From the NCBI GenBank assembly GCA_031290535.1, contig JAITNI010000037.1, forward strand, positions 1-6,502: a stretch of 6,502 nt of DNA. Reading direction: 5' to 3'. Numbering within the stretch: position 1 is the stretch's first letter; every line of letters begins with the position of its first letter. The stretch is from Zoogloeaceae bacterium. GTDB taxonomy: Bacteria; Pseudomonadota; Gammaproteobacteria; Burkholderiales; Rhodocyclaceae. The position numbers and the translations under genes are program-made. Under the pieces are notes generated by a model. That model was given only the letters and a program-made list of their open reading frames with translations, was not told where the DNA came from and ran no database searches. Shown here piece by piece: positions 1 through 6,256 of the stretch.

Positions 1-1164
1 CTGACCGGCTTTCCCGAACCCGAAGCCGTGCTGGTGCTGGCGGGAGGGAAAGCCATCCTGTTTTGCCGCGAAAAGGACGCCACGCAAGAAATCTGGGAGG
101 GGTTTCGCTACGGCCCCGACGCGGCCCGGCAGGCGTTCGGGGTTGATGAAGCCTGGCCGATTGCCGCGCTGGAAGAGCGCCTGCCGCAACTTCTGGCCGA
201 TGCGCCCGCGCTCTGGCACAGTCTGGGGCATGATGCGGAGTGGGACGCCCGTATCGCCCGCGCCCTGAACGCGGTACGCGCCCAGTCTCGGCTTGGCAAG
301 CGCCCGCCCGCTGTGATTTACGATTTGCGACAGGCGCTGGACGCCATGCGGCTGGTCAAGGATGGCGCGGAGCAGGCTCTCATGCAGCGCGCTGCCGACA
401 TCAGCGCCGCCGGTCACGTCCGCGCCATGCAAACCTGCCGCCCCGGTCGCTTCGAGTACGAGCTGGAAGCGGCGTTAACTTACGAATTCCGCCGCCAGGG
501 CGCATCCGCGCACGCCTATTCCCCCATCGTCGCCAGCGGCGGCAACGCCTGCGTCCTGCATTATGTGGAGAACGACAAGGCGCTGGCCGATGGCGCGCTG
601 GTGATGATTGACGCCGGCTGCGAACTGGAGGGCTACGCGGGGGACATCAGCCGCACCTTTCCGGTCAATGGCCGTTTTAGCGCCGCGCAGCGGGAGTGTT
701 ATGAAATTGTGCTGGCGGCACAGGCGGCGGCGATTGCGGCCGTGCGCCCCGGCGCGAGCTTCAACGCGCCGCACGAGGCCGCCACAAGGGTGCTCACGCA
801 GGGCATGGTCGATCTGAAACTCTTGGCGGGCGAAGTCGACGGCCTGCTTGAATCCGGCGACTACCGCCGTTTTTACATGCACCGCACCAGTCACTGGCTG
901 GGGCTGGATGTGCACGACGCGGGCGAATACAAGAGCGGCGAAGACTGGCTCCCCCTCGCCCCCGGCATGACCCTGACCCTGGAACCCGGCCTCTACATCC
1001 GCCCCGCCCCGGACGTGCCGGAGCGCCTGCACAACATCGGCATCCGCATCGAAGACGACGCCCTCGTCACGCCGGAAGGCTGCCGGGTATATACCCACGC
1101 GCCCAAAACGGTGGCGGAAATTGAGGCAACGATGCGAGAGGGAGATAGTGGTTCTCAAAAATAA
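1..1164 (+). CDS. pepP: Xaa-Pro aminopeptidase (PepP), 5' end cut off by window edge
   Basis: Cytosolic M24B metallopeptidase that removes an N-terminal residue preceding proline. The frame is open from base 1. The first residues, LTGFPEPEAVLVL, match the conserved stretch about 50 residues into E. coli PepP (441 aa), so the true start lies left of the window and the GTG at 28 is only an internal codon. The visible part has 387 residues: an N-terminal domain, then the pita-bread catalytic domain. All five expected metal ligands are present, at visible residues D204 (MIDAGCE), D215 (GYAGDISRTFPVNG), H298 (SHWLGLDVHD), E328 (LTLEPGLYI) and E351 (GIRIEDD). The stop is TAA at 1162. No clear intrinsic terminator follows; a repeat fragment begins within a few bases. 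The downstream gene is convergent bepA, so no ubiH-type partner follows on this side. The other M24B prolidases are less likely, because HWLGLDVHD and the C-terminus follow PepP closely. Confidence 0.93.
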   Translation: MTGFPEPEAVLVLAGGKAILFCREKDATQEIWEGFRYGPDAARQAFGVDEAWPIAALEERLPQLLADAPALWHSLGHDAEWDARIARALNAVRAQSRLGKRPPAVIYDLRQALDAMRLVKDGAEQALMQRAADISAAGHVRAMQTCRPGRFEYELEAALTYEFRRQGASAHAYSPIVASGGNACVLHYVENDKALADGALVMIDAGCELEGYAGDISRTFPVNGRFSAAQRECYEIVLAAQAAAIAAVRPGASFNAPHEAATRVLTQGMVDLKLLAGEVDGLLESGDYRRFYMHRTSHWLGLDVHDAGEYKSGEDWLPLAPGMTLTLEPGLYIRPAPDVPERLHNIGIRIEDDALVTPEGCRVYTHAPKTVAEIEATMREGDSGSQK

Positions 1165-1168
1165 TCCT

Positions 1169-1212
1169 GCGCTTCTCCAGCGAGGAAGGGACTGCCGGAT
1201 AATCGCATGAAC
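1169..1212 (+). repeat. Short fragment (copy C) of the dispersed 3'-flanking element
   Basis: It begins 5 nt after the pepP stop. It shares AATCGCATGAAC (1201-1212) and the preceding G-rich stretch (GAGGAAGGGACTGCCGG) with the start of the two long copies: AATCGCATGAAT on the - strand at 1549-1538, and AATCGCACGAAC on the + strand at 6289-6300. Similarity stops after 1212. Only about 44 nt are involved and identity upstream of the 12-nt core is imperfect, so this could be a remnant or chance convergence. Its matching position and orientation relative to the preceding gene favour a true relationship. Confidence 0.45.
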
Positions 1213-1223
1213 GTCCAAATTTT

Positions 1224-1238
1224 CTGCGCGAAGCGCAG
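1224..1238. repeat. REP-like 15-nt hairpin, copy 1
   Basis: CTGCGCGAAGCGCAG is a perfect 6-bp GC-only stem with a GAA loop. A near-identical unit lies at 1356-1370 and differs by one loop base. There is no T-run after it, so it is not a standard terminator. It resembles the core of repetitive extragenic palindromes, but a family assignment needs genome-wide copy counts. Confidence 0.6.
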
Positions 1239-1284
1239 CCAGACTGTTGAAAAACACCCGGTCTTGGCAATTTCGCCTCACGCC

Positions 1285-1320
1285 TCACAATACCCTCGCA
1301 TTATGTTGATTTTATTGTGA
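1285..1320. repeat. Spaced inverted repeat in AT-rich intergenic DNA
   Basis: TCACAATA (1285-1292) is repeated as its exact reverse complement TATTGTGA (1313-1320) with a 20-nt spacer. A tandem duplication of CGCCTCA (1274-1287) touches the left arm. It could be a weak RNA hairpin, a protein-binding palindrome or a decayed mobile-element end. Nothing adjacent decides between these. Confidence 0.35.
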
Positions 1321-1355
1321 ATGCCAAACGAATTTTAGGTTTGTCAGCAATCTGC

Positions 1356-1370
1356 CTGCGCGTAGCGCAG
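1356..1370. repeat. REP-like 15-nt hairpin, copy 2
   Basis: CTGCGCGTAGCGCAG has the same 6-bp stem as 1224-1238 with a GTA loop in place of GAA. It borders the distal end of element copy A. The two hairpins bracket a 117-nt segment (1239-1355) that contains the spaced inverted repeat. Confidence 0.6.
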
Positions 1371-1378
1371 TAAATTAT

Positions 1379-1579
1379 CCTTCTCTGATAAGGAAGGTGC
1401 AGGAGGGGTTTGGGAAGGTTCAGATTGCCCCCCTCAATCCGCCCTTGTCAGGGGGAAGCCCCCTCTGGAACCGCTTGGCCTTGTGCAAGTGAGCCGCTCC
1501 CTAAAAAGGACTGTGACGGCAACGCAATGACAGGGAGATTCATGCGATTGCCCTGACCGTCCCCTCGCCAGAGAAAAAC
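1379..1579 (-). repeat. Dispersed about 200-bp element, copy A
   Basis: The reverse complement of this segment aligns along its length with 6257-6470. Landmarks occur in the same order: AATCGCATGAAT (1549-1538), CTGTCATTGCG (1533-1523), a 23-nt block identical in both copies (1489-1467), the CTTCCCCCTGACAAGG block (around 1459-1443) and ACCCCTCCTGCACCT (around 1411-1397). The distal third forms a long imperfect stem-loop with arms about 1383-1412 and 1427-1455. No open frame within it is shared as a plausible protein. It starts 35 nt after the bepA stop and reads in the same direction as bepA. It may be a non-autonomous mobile or REP/MITE-like element, or a conserved 3'-UTR structure. Confidence 0.75.
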
Positions 1580-1595
1580 CGCCCAATGCGTTTTT
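1574..1595. terminator. Possible bidirectional terminator between pepP and bepA
   Basis: On the + strand AAAAAC-CGC-CCAAT-GCG-TTTTT can fold into an 8-bp stem (A5 with T5, CGC with GCG) with one bulged C. The - strand folds equivalently and ends in TTTTT. It lies about 18-40 nt beyond the bepA stop, so it most plausibly ends bepA transcription; it could also stop read-through from the + strand. The GC core is short, so the call is tentative. It overlaps the first few bases of repeat copy A. Confidence 0.4.
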
Positions 1596-1613
1596 CCTGA
1601 CTCGAAGGCCAAA

Positions 1614-3062
1614 TCAACGCAACGGCGTTTCTGCCGCTTTTTGTTGTTTGAGCTGGCGCAGGCGGGCGTCGATGGCGGATTGTTCGTAAAAGTCGGCGCT
1701 GGGCGATTTTTGCGCCAGTTCCAGTTGCTCAATGGCGGCGGAGAGCGCGCCCTGCAAGGCGTAGGCTTCCGCCAGCGCGTGATGTTGCTGGGCCGTCAGC
1801 CCCTTGGCGGCGTACAGGCGGGCGCGCAACAGATAGAGGCGGGCGTCGCGGCTGTCGGCACGGATGCGCCCGTCGAGAAACTGGAGACCGAGGTCGGTTT
1901 TTTGTTGCGTCAACAAGGCTTCGGCATAGCCGTAGGCCAGCGCCGTGGATTTGGGAAAACGGGCGAGGGCCTCCCGATAGGCGTTCAAACCGCCCGTCGC
2001 GTCGCCATTGCGAAGCCGGGCCTCGGCGGCGAGGCGGTCGATCAGGGGCGAGGCAATCCCCTGTTCCCGCGCTGTTTGCAGGGCGCGTTCAACGCCGTTC
2101 CAGTCTTTTTGGCGTTCCAGCGCCACCGCGAGGCCATATTGCGTCGCCGCCAGACTGGAAAAGCGTTTTTCCCGCAGCAACCCCTGAAAGTGGGCGACGG
2201 CCTCGGCGGGCGTGCCCTGCCGCGCCAGCAGGCGGGCGCGAATCAGGTGAAAATCAAAACTGTCCGGCACCTGCCGGTAGGGCAAATCCTGTGCCCGGTT
2301 CTGCATGTCGGCAATCCGCTCGATGTTGAGCGGGTGGGTACGCAGGTAGACCGGGGCGTTGTTTTCATAAACGCGGGTGGCTTTTTGCAGGCGCTCGAAA
2401 AAGCTCGCCATGGCGTGCGGGTCAAAATCGGCTTTTTGCAGCACCAGAAATCCGGCCCGATCCGCCTCGCGCTCAAAATCGCGGGTAAACCCCAGTTGCG
2501 CCTGAATCATGCCCGCCGAAGACCCGACCATCGCCGCTTCTGCCACATTGGCGTTGGAACGGGCGGCCAGCAGACCGAGCGCCATCACCAACAGGCCGGC
2601 GGTGGAAATCTGCTTTTGCTTTTCCAGCCCCCGCGCCAGATGGCGCTGCGTGACGTGCGAGACTTCGTGCGCCAGCACCCCAGCCAGTTCCGATTCGTTC
2701 TGTACATTGAGAATCAGGCCGCTATGGACGCCGACAAAACCGCCGAACATGGCGAAGGCGTTGATGGTGGGGTCTTCCAGCGCGAAAAAATAAAACCCGG
2801 CGTTGGCCTCCGGCGTTGCCGCCACCAGACGACCGCCGAGGGTATTCAGGTAGCTTTCGATTTCCGGGTCGTCCAGATACGTGGGTTCGCGCTGGCGAAT
2901 CTGGTTCATGATGTCCTGACCAATCTGCCGTTCAAGCTGCCAGGGCAAATCCGCGCTGGCCGTATCGCCCAGATTGGGCAAATCGGACTGCGCGAATCCG
3001 GCCGGCGGCAGCGCCAGCAGCAGGCTCAGGGCAGCGGCAAGCAGGGGATGGCGTTTTTTCAT
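1614..3062 (-). CDS. bepA: Periplasmic M48 metallopeptidase/chaperone with TPR tail (BepA, formerly YfgC)
   Basis: The product is 482 aa, against 487 for E. coli BepA, which helps assemble LptD and degrades stalled outer-membrane proteins near the BAM complex. Residues 1-24 form a signal peptide: KKR, a hydrophobic core, then a GFA|Q cleavage site, placing the mature protein in the periplasm. The zinc site is HEVSH (H132, E133, H136) with E197 in EREAD (197-201), four residues offset from the E. coli numbering. RTHPLNIERIADMQNRA (241-257) contains the family's regulatory histidine. Residues about 265-475 are Ala/Leu-rich helical TPR-like repeats. The start is the ATG just before the signal peptide; no good Shine-Dalgarno sequence precedes it (GGGC only). 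It lies downstream of the cold-shock gene on the same strand, but a strong terminator between them suggests its own promoter. A hydrophobic stretch at 154-166 is usual for the family and need not be a membrane anchor. Confidence 0.93.
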   Translation of the reverse strand: MKKRHPLLAAALSLLLALPPAGFAQSDLPNLGDTASADLPWQLERQIGQDIMNQIRQREPTYLDDPEIESYLNTLGGRLVAATPEANAGFYFFALEDPTINAFAMFGGFVGVHSGLILNVQNESELAGVLAHEVSHVTQRHLARGLEKQKQISTAGLLVMALGLLAARSNANVAEAAMVGSSAGMIQAQLGFTRDFEREADRAGFLVLQKADFDPHAMASFFERLQKATRVYENNAPVYLRTHPLNIERIADMQNRAQDLPYRQVPDSFDFHLIRARLLARQGTPAEAVAHFQGLLREKRFSSLAATQYGLAVALERQKDWNGVERALQTAREQGIASPLIDRLAAEARLRNGDATGGLNAYREALARFPKSTALAYGYAEALLTQQKTDLGLQFLDGRIRADSRDARLYLLRARLYAAKGLTAQQHHALAEAYALQGALSAAIEQLELAQKSPSADFYEQSAIDARLRQLKQQKAAETPLR

Positions 3063-3101
3063 GCCCGATATGATAGCCCAGACTTTCGTTTCGCGCTGCG
3101 A

Positions 3102-3134
3102 CCGCCAGACGTAACGAAAGGTAATTTCTGGCGG
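3102..3134. repeat. Inverted repeat upstream of bepA
   Basis: CCGCCAGA (3102-3109) and TCTGGCGG (3127-3134) form a perfect 8-bp palindrome with a 17-nt spacer. A second, 7-bp pair, CTTTCGT (3083-3089) and ACGAAAG (3114-3120), is interleaved with it. The structure lies 40-72 nt upstream of the bepA start and beyond the cold-shock gene's terminator. That is a suitable place for an operator or leader hairpin affecting bepA, but no regulator is identified. Confidence 0.45.
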
Positions 3135-3160
3135 CGGTCACGCAAAAAACCGCACCACAA

Positions 3161-3188
3161 AACGAAAAACCCGCCACGAGGGCGGGTT
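3161..3188 (-). terminator. Rho-independent terminator of the cold-shock gene
   Basis: Read on the - strand, AACCCGCC pairs perfectly with GGCGGGTT around a 5-nt loop (CTCGT), and the stem runs into TTTTTCGTTTT. The stem starts 24 nt after the cold-shock stop codon. This is a textbook intrinsic terminator and separates the cold-shock transcript from bepA. Confidence 0.88.
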
Positions 3189-3211
3189 CCAGATTCACCC
3201 CGGAAGGGGAA

Positions 3212-3418
3212 TCAGGCGGCGCGTTGAATATTCGCGGCCTGTTTGCCCTTGGGGCCTTGAACGACATCAAAGGAGACTTTTTCGCCTTCTTTCAGGGTTT
3301 TGAAGCCCCCCATCGTGATGGCGGAGAAATGCGCGAACAGATCTTCGCTGCCATCGTCCGGGGTGATAAAGCCAAAACCTTTAGAATCGTTAAACCACTT
3401 GACGGTACCAGTTGCCAT
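3212..3418 (-). CDS. cspA: Cold-shock domain protein (CspA family; in the cspD position)
   Basis: This is a 68-aa single cold-shock domain, an OB fold that binds single-stranded RNA/DNA and melts RNA secondary structure in the cytoplasm. It starts [21 protein letters not shown]1 is KGFGFI (13-18) and RNP2 is LFAHF (27-31), with F15, F17, H30 and F31 as the nucleic-acid-stacking residues. The C-terminus is [11 protein letters not shown]. The ATG is fixed by the family N-terminus and by AGGAAG 8 nt upstream. It is divergent from clpS-clpA, as cspD is in E. coli, and FAHF rather than FVHF in RNP2 resembles CspD. The length (68 against 74 aa) and overall sequence fit the general betaproteobacterial CspA type, so the symbol is a family name, not a proven orthology. 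A strong terminator follows. Cold or growth-phase control is inferred from the family. Confidence 0.95.
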   Translation of the reverse strand: MATGTVKWFNDSKGFGFITPDDGSEDLFAHFSAITMGGFKTLKEGEKVSFDVVQGPKGKQAANIQRAA

Positions 3419-3537
3419 AATTGCTGCTTCCTACAAAAAACATGAAAAGAGGGTGACACGGTTGTTCCCCCGACTGCTTGTTTGACTCCAGCGACCGGCG
3501 CATCAATGGCGTGGCGATACATCTTGAATCCAAACAG
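3419..3537 (-). promoter_or_regulatory. Predicted long 5' leader of the cold-shock mRNA
   Basis: If transcription starts about 7 nt after the predicted -10 box, the mRNA carries a leader of roughly 119 nt before the ATG. Cold-shock genes of the cspA type commonly have long leaders that refold with temperature (159 nt in E. coli cspA). I see no obvious cold-box match and have not computed a fold, so a thermosensor role is inference only. Confidence 0.4.
3427..3432 (-). promoter_or_regulatory. Ribosome binding site of the cold-shock gene
   Basis: AGGAAG on the - strand, 8 nt before the ATG at 3418. It is the only strong Shine-Dalgarno sequence among the gene starts in the window. Confidence 0.75.
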
Positions 3538-3543
3538 GAGAGA

Positions 3544-3572
3544 GTTTTACGCCACCTTCATGTAAGCGTCAA
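3544..3572 (-). promoter_or_regulatory. Predicted sigma-70 promoter of the cold-shock gene
   Basis: On the - strand, TTGACG (3572-3567; five of six consensus bases) is followed after exactly 17 nt by TAAAAC (3549-3544; four of six). The expected start is near 3537. It lies in the 248-bp region between the divergent genes and points at the cold-shock gene. Confidence 0.6.
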
Positions 3573-3631
3573 CAACTTTCGTGTTTTCAGGCAGGAATCG
3601 GCACGGAATTCATCTGATTTACAACTCTTTG

Positions 3632-3659
3632 TTGCACTCTGGCCGGGACTGTATAAAAT
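3632..3659 (+). promoter_or_regulatory. Predicted clpS-clpA promoter, very close to the start codon
   Basis: TATAAA (3652-3657) or the overlapping TAAAAT (3654-3659) each match five of six -10 bases. TTGCAC (3632-3637) lies 14 or 16 nt upstream as a poor -35. Transcription would start at about 3664-3667, at or just before the clpS ATG. The weak -35 suggests either activator dependence or that the main promoter lies elsewhere in the divergent region. Confidence 0.42.
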
Positions 3660-3666
3660 CCCTGAC

Positions 3667-3993
3667 ATGACGACTTCTCTCCCGGACTCCCATCAGGACA
3701 GCGCCGTTCTGGAAACCGAGCGCCCGCAAATCCAGCCGCCCCGGCTCTACCGGGTGCTGCTTCTGAACGACGATTACACGCCCATGGAGTTTGTGGTGCA
3801 GGTGCTGGAGCGTTTTTTCGCCATGCCGCGCGAACGCGCCATTACCATCATGCTGAAAGTCCATCACGAAGGTCGCGGCCTGTGCGGTATTTATCCGCAC
3901 GACATCGCAGCCACCAAGGTCGGGCAGGTCAATGCGTTTGCCCTGCAACACCAACATCCCCTTGTTTGTTTCATGGAAGAAGAAAAACCATGA
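3667..3993 (+). CDS. clpS: ClpS, N-degron adaptor of the ClpAP protease
   Basis: This 108-aa cytosolic adaptor (E. coli ClpS has 106) binds proteins with destabilising N-terminal residues and delivers them to ClpA, while blocking some other ClpA substrates. A flexible N-terminal tail of about 25 residues is followed by the core fold starting [16 protein letters not shown]. The substrate-pocket residues sit at the same numbers as in E. coli: N34, D35, D36, the gatekeeper M40 and H66 in [24 protein letters not shown] ends the domain. The ATG at 3667 is chosen because it gives this exact register and length; the frame is open back to 3478, but that part has no family similarity. No Shine-Dalgarno sequence precedes the ATG, and a -10-like box ends 8 nt before it. 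The stop overlaps the clpA start by 4 nt (ATGA), indicating one operon with coupled translation. Confidence 0.97.
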   Translation: MTTSLPDSHQDSAVLETERPQIQPPRLYRVLLLNDDYTPMEFVVQVLERFFAMPRERAITIMLKVHHEGRGLCGIYPHDIAATKVGQVNAFALQHQHPLVCFMEEEKP

Positions 3994-6251
3994 TTGCCCA
4001 GGAACTTGAAGTCAGCCTGCATCTCGCCTTTGTCGAAGCCCGTCAGAAGCGGCATGAATTCATCACGGTGGAGCATCTCCTGCTCGCGCTTCTGGACAAC
4101 CCCACGGCGGCCAACACGCTGGTGGTCTGCGGCGCGAATCTTGAGACGCTCCGCAAGGATGTGGCCAGCTACATCCACGACCATACGCCCATCGTCAGCG
4201 GCCAGAACGACATCGACACCCAGCCGACGCTCGGTTTTCAGCGCGTCATCCAGCGCGCCATGCTGCATGTGCAGTCGTCCGGCAAGAAGGAGGTCAATGG
4301 CGCGAATGTGCTGGTGGCGATTCTGGGCGAAAAGGATTCGCACGCGGTGTATTTTTTGCAAAAGCAGGGCATCACGCGGCTGGATGTGACGCATTTTCTC
4401 TCGCATGGCGTCAGCCGCGCCGCGCCGCCGAAGGCGATGGCCGAGGGCGTTCAGGAAGGCGACACCCCCGCCGCCGCGCCGCAGGGGCCGCTGGAGAGTT
4501 TCACCATCAACCTGAACCAGCAGGCTCAGGAGGGCAGAATCGACCCCCTGATTGGCCGCGAGCCGGAACTGGAGCGCGTCATTCAAACCCTGTGTCGGCG
4601 GCGCAAGAATAATCCGCTGCTGGTGGGCGAGGCGGGCGTGGGCAAGACCGCCATCGCCGAAGGGCTGGCGCGGCGCGTGGTGGAAAAGGAAGTGCCGGAA
4701 ATTCTCGCCCAGGCGACGATCTACGCGCTTGACATGGGCGCCTTGCTGGCGGGCACCAAATACCGGGGCGATTTTGAGCAACGCCTGAAGGCGGTGCTGA
4801 AACAAATCCGGGAAAACCCGGACGCGGTGCTGTTCATCGACGAAATCCATACCCTGATCGGCGCGGGCGCGGCCTCCGGCGGTACGCTCGATGCCTCCAA
4901 CCTGTTGAAACCGGCCTTGTCGACCGGCCAGTTGCGCTGCATCGGCGCGACCACCTACACCGAATTCCGGGGCATTTTTGAAAAAGACCACGCCCTGTCG
5001 CGCCGTTTTCAGAAAATCGACGTCAGCGAACCGTCGACCGCCGAAACGCTGGAAATCCTGAAGGGACTGAAAAGCCGCTTCGAGACGCATCACGGCGTCC
5101 GCTATTCGGCGGCGGCGCTCGCTTCCGCCGTCGAACTCTCGGCGCGCTACATGACCGATCGCCATCTGCCGGACAAGGCCATTGACGTGATCGACGAGGC
5201 GGGCGCGGCGCAACGCATCCTGCCCAAATCGCGGCAAAAAAAGCTGATCGGCAAAACGGACATTGAGGAAATCGTCGCCAAAATCGCCCATGTGCCCTCG
5301 CAGCATGTCAGTATTGATGACAAAAGCACACTCAAAAATCTAGAGCGCAACCTGAAAACCGTCGTCTTCGGGCAGGACAAGGCCATTGAAGTGCTGGTCA
5401 AGGCGATCAAAATGGCGCGTTCCGGGCTGGGCAATCCGGGGCATCCCATTGGGGCGTACCTTTTTTCCGGCCCTACCGGCGTCGGCAAAACGGAAGTTGC
5501 CCGCCAACTGGCCTACAGTCTGGGCATTGAGCTGTTGCGTTTCGACATGAGCGAATACATGGAGCGCCACGCCGTCTCGCGCCTGATTGGCGCGCCGCCG
5601 GGTTACGTGGGTTTTGAGCAGGGCGGCCTCCTGACCGAAGCCATCACCAAAACGCCCTACTGCGTGCTGCTGCTGGACGAAATCGAAAAAGCCCATCCCG
5701 ACATTTTCAACATTCTGTTGCAGGTGATGGATCACGGCAGCCTGACGGACAACAATGGCCGCAAGGCGGATTTTCGCAACGCGATCATCATCATGACCAC
5801 CAACGCCGGTGCGGCGGATCTGCAAAAAGCCAGCATGGGTTTTCAGAGCGTCCGGCAGGCGGGCGACGAAATGGCGGAAATCAAACGCCTGTTCAGCCCG
5901 GAATTTCGCAACCGGCTGGACGCCACCGTCTCCTTCGCGTCACTCGATCAGGAGGTGATTTTGCGGGTGGTCGACAAGTTCCTGATGCAACTGGAAGAAC
6001 AGTTGCACGAGAAAAAAGTGGAGGCCCAATTCACCGCCGCCCTGAAAAACATGCTGGCCAAAAAAGGCTTTGACCCGCAAATGGGCGCCCGCCCGATGGC
6101 GCGTCTGATTCAGGACGCCATCCGCGCCGCCCTGGCCGACGAACTCCTGTTTGGCCGTCTGGCAGATGGTGGCCACGTCACCGTCGATGTGGATGCGGAA
6201 GGCGCGGTGCAGCTGGTTTTTGAGGCGAGCGAAGAAGCGGTGGTTTTGTAA
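3990..6251 (+). CDS. clpA: ClpA, AAA+ unfoldase subunit of the ClpAP protease
   Basis: A hexameric ATP-driven unfoldase that threads substrates into ClpP. It has 753 aa (E. coli: 758). The N domain (1 to about 140, [10 protein letters not shown]...[14 protein letters not shown]) is the ClpS docking platform, followed by an Ala/Pro-rich linker (about 143-168). D1 has Walker A GEAGVGKT (K219), pore loop KYRG (257-260), Walker B LFIDE (281-285) and arginines SRRF (337-340). D2 has Walker A GPTGVGKT (K500), pore loop GYVG (539-541 region), Walker B LLLDE (560-564) and FRNRLD with the likely arginine finger R642. The ClpP-docking tripeptide, IGL in E. coli, is MGF here (616-618). Both ATPase modules are intact. 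The start at 3990 matches the family N-terminus, overlaps the clpS stop as ATGA and has GGAAG 10 nt upstream inside clpS. A longer in-frame extension upstream is spurious. No clear terminator follows; the dispersed repeat does. Confidence 0.98.
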   Translation: MIAQELEVSLHLAFVEARQKRHEFITVEHLLLALLDNPTAANTLVVCGANLETLRKDVASYIHDHTPIVSGQNDIDTQPTLGFQRVIQRAMLHVQSSGKKEVNGANVLVAILGEKDSHAVYFLQKQGITRLDVTHFLSHGVSRAAPPKAMAEGVQEGDTPAAAPQGPLESFTINLNQQAQEGRIDPLIGREPELERVIQTLCRRRKNNPLLVGEAGVGKTAIAEGLARRVVEKEVPEILAQATIYALDMGALLAGTKYRGDFEQRLKAVLKQIRENPDAVLFIDEIHTLIGAGAASGGTLDASNLLKPALSTGQLRCIGATTYTEFRGIFEKDHALSRRFQKIDVSEPSTAETLEILKGLKSRFETHHGVRYSAAALASAVELSARYMTDRHLPDKAIDVIDEAGAAQRILPKSRQKKLIGKTDIEEIVAKIAHVPSQHVSIDDKSTLKNLERNLKTVVFGQDKAIEVLVKAIKMARSGLGNPGHPIGAYLFSGPTGVGKTEVARQLAYSLGIELLRFDMSEYMERHAVSRLIGAPPGYVGFEQGGLLTEAITKTPYCVLLLDEIEKAHPDIFNILLQVMDHGSLTDNNGRKADFRNAIIIMTTNAGAADLQKASMGFQSVRQAGDEMAEIKRLFSPEFRNRLDATVSFASLDQEVILRVVDKFLMQLEEQLHEKKVEAQFTAALKNMLAKKGFDPQMGARPMARLIQDAIRAALADELLFGRLADGGHVTVDVDAEGAVQLVFEASEEAVVL

Positions 6252-6256
6252 GGCGC

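Larger units (their letters stand above)
1165..1613. other. 449-bp gene-free gap between convergent pepP and bepA
   Basis: No convincing coding sequence lies here. The frames that cross it have no recognisable domain and are extensions of antisense frames. From left to right it holds a short fragment of the dispersed element (1169-1212), a perfect 15-nt hairpin (1224-1238), an unassigned stretch with a spaced inverted repeat (1285-1320), a second copy of the 15-nt hairpin (1356-1370), and a full-length copy of the dispersed element on the - strand (about 1379-1579) that overlaps a terminator-like hairpin. About 1300-1350 is clearly more AT-rich than the flanking genes. Confidence 0.8.

Noticed and set aside
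28..30. GTG at 28 as the start of pepP
   Set aside because: The frame is open to base 1 and the residues before GTG (LTGFPEPEA) are conserved PepP sequence, so the gene is cut by the window edge.
475..1281. Open frame of 268 codons on the - strand opposite pepP
   Set aside because: It lies mostly antisense to the PepP catalytic domain. Its N-terminal part falls in the repeat-bearing gap, and there is no coding evidence.
1224..1370. CRISPR-like array from the two 15-nt repeats
   Set aside because: There are only two units, 117 nt apart, each a perfect palindrome. There is no regular spacing and no cas gene.
1448..1732. Small - strand frame whose tail resembles that of a + strand frame at 6151-6393 (shared SLAQGQAVP-like peptide)
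   Set aside because: The resemblance comes from reading the two copies of the dispersed DNA repeat in the same frame. Both frames begin as out-of-frame readings of bepA and clpA, so this is a repeat, not a protein family.
1641..3227. Long open frame (528 codons) on the + strand opposite bepA
   Set aside because: It is the antisense shadow of bepA in GC-rich DNA. It has no recognisable domain and its composition (Arg, Gly, Gln, His-rich) is typical of antisense frames, whereas bepA has a signal peptide and full zinc site.
3478..3666. Upstream in-frame extension of clpS
   Set aside because: This would add about 63 residues with no similarity to ClpS. The start at 3667 puts the pocket residues at the same numbers as in E. 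coli ClpS.
3891..5306. Open frame of 471 codons on the - strand opposite clpA
   Set aside because: It is antisense to the highly conserved N and D1 domains of ClpA, shows no family motif and has no ribosome binding context.
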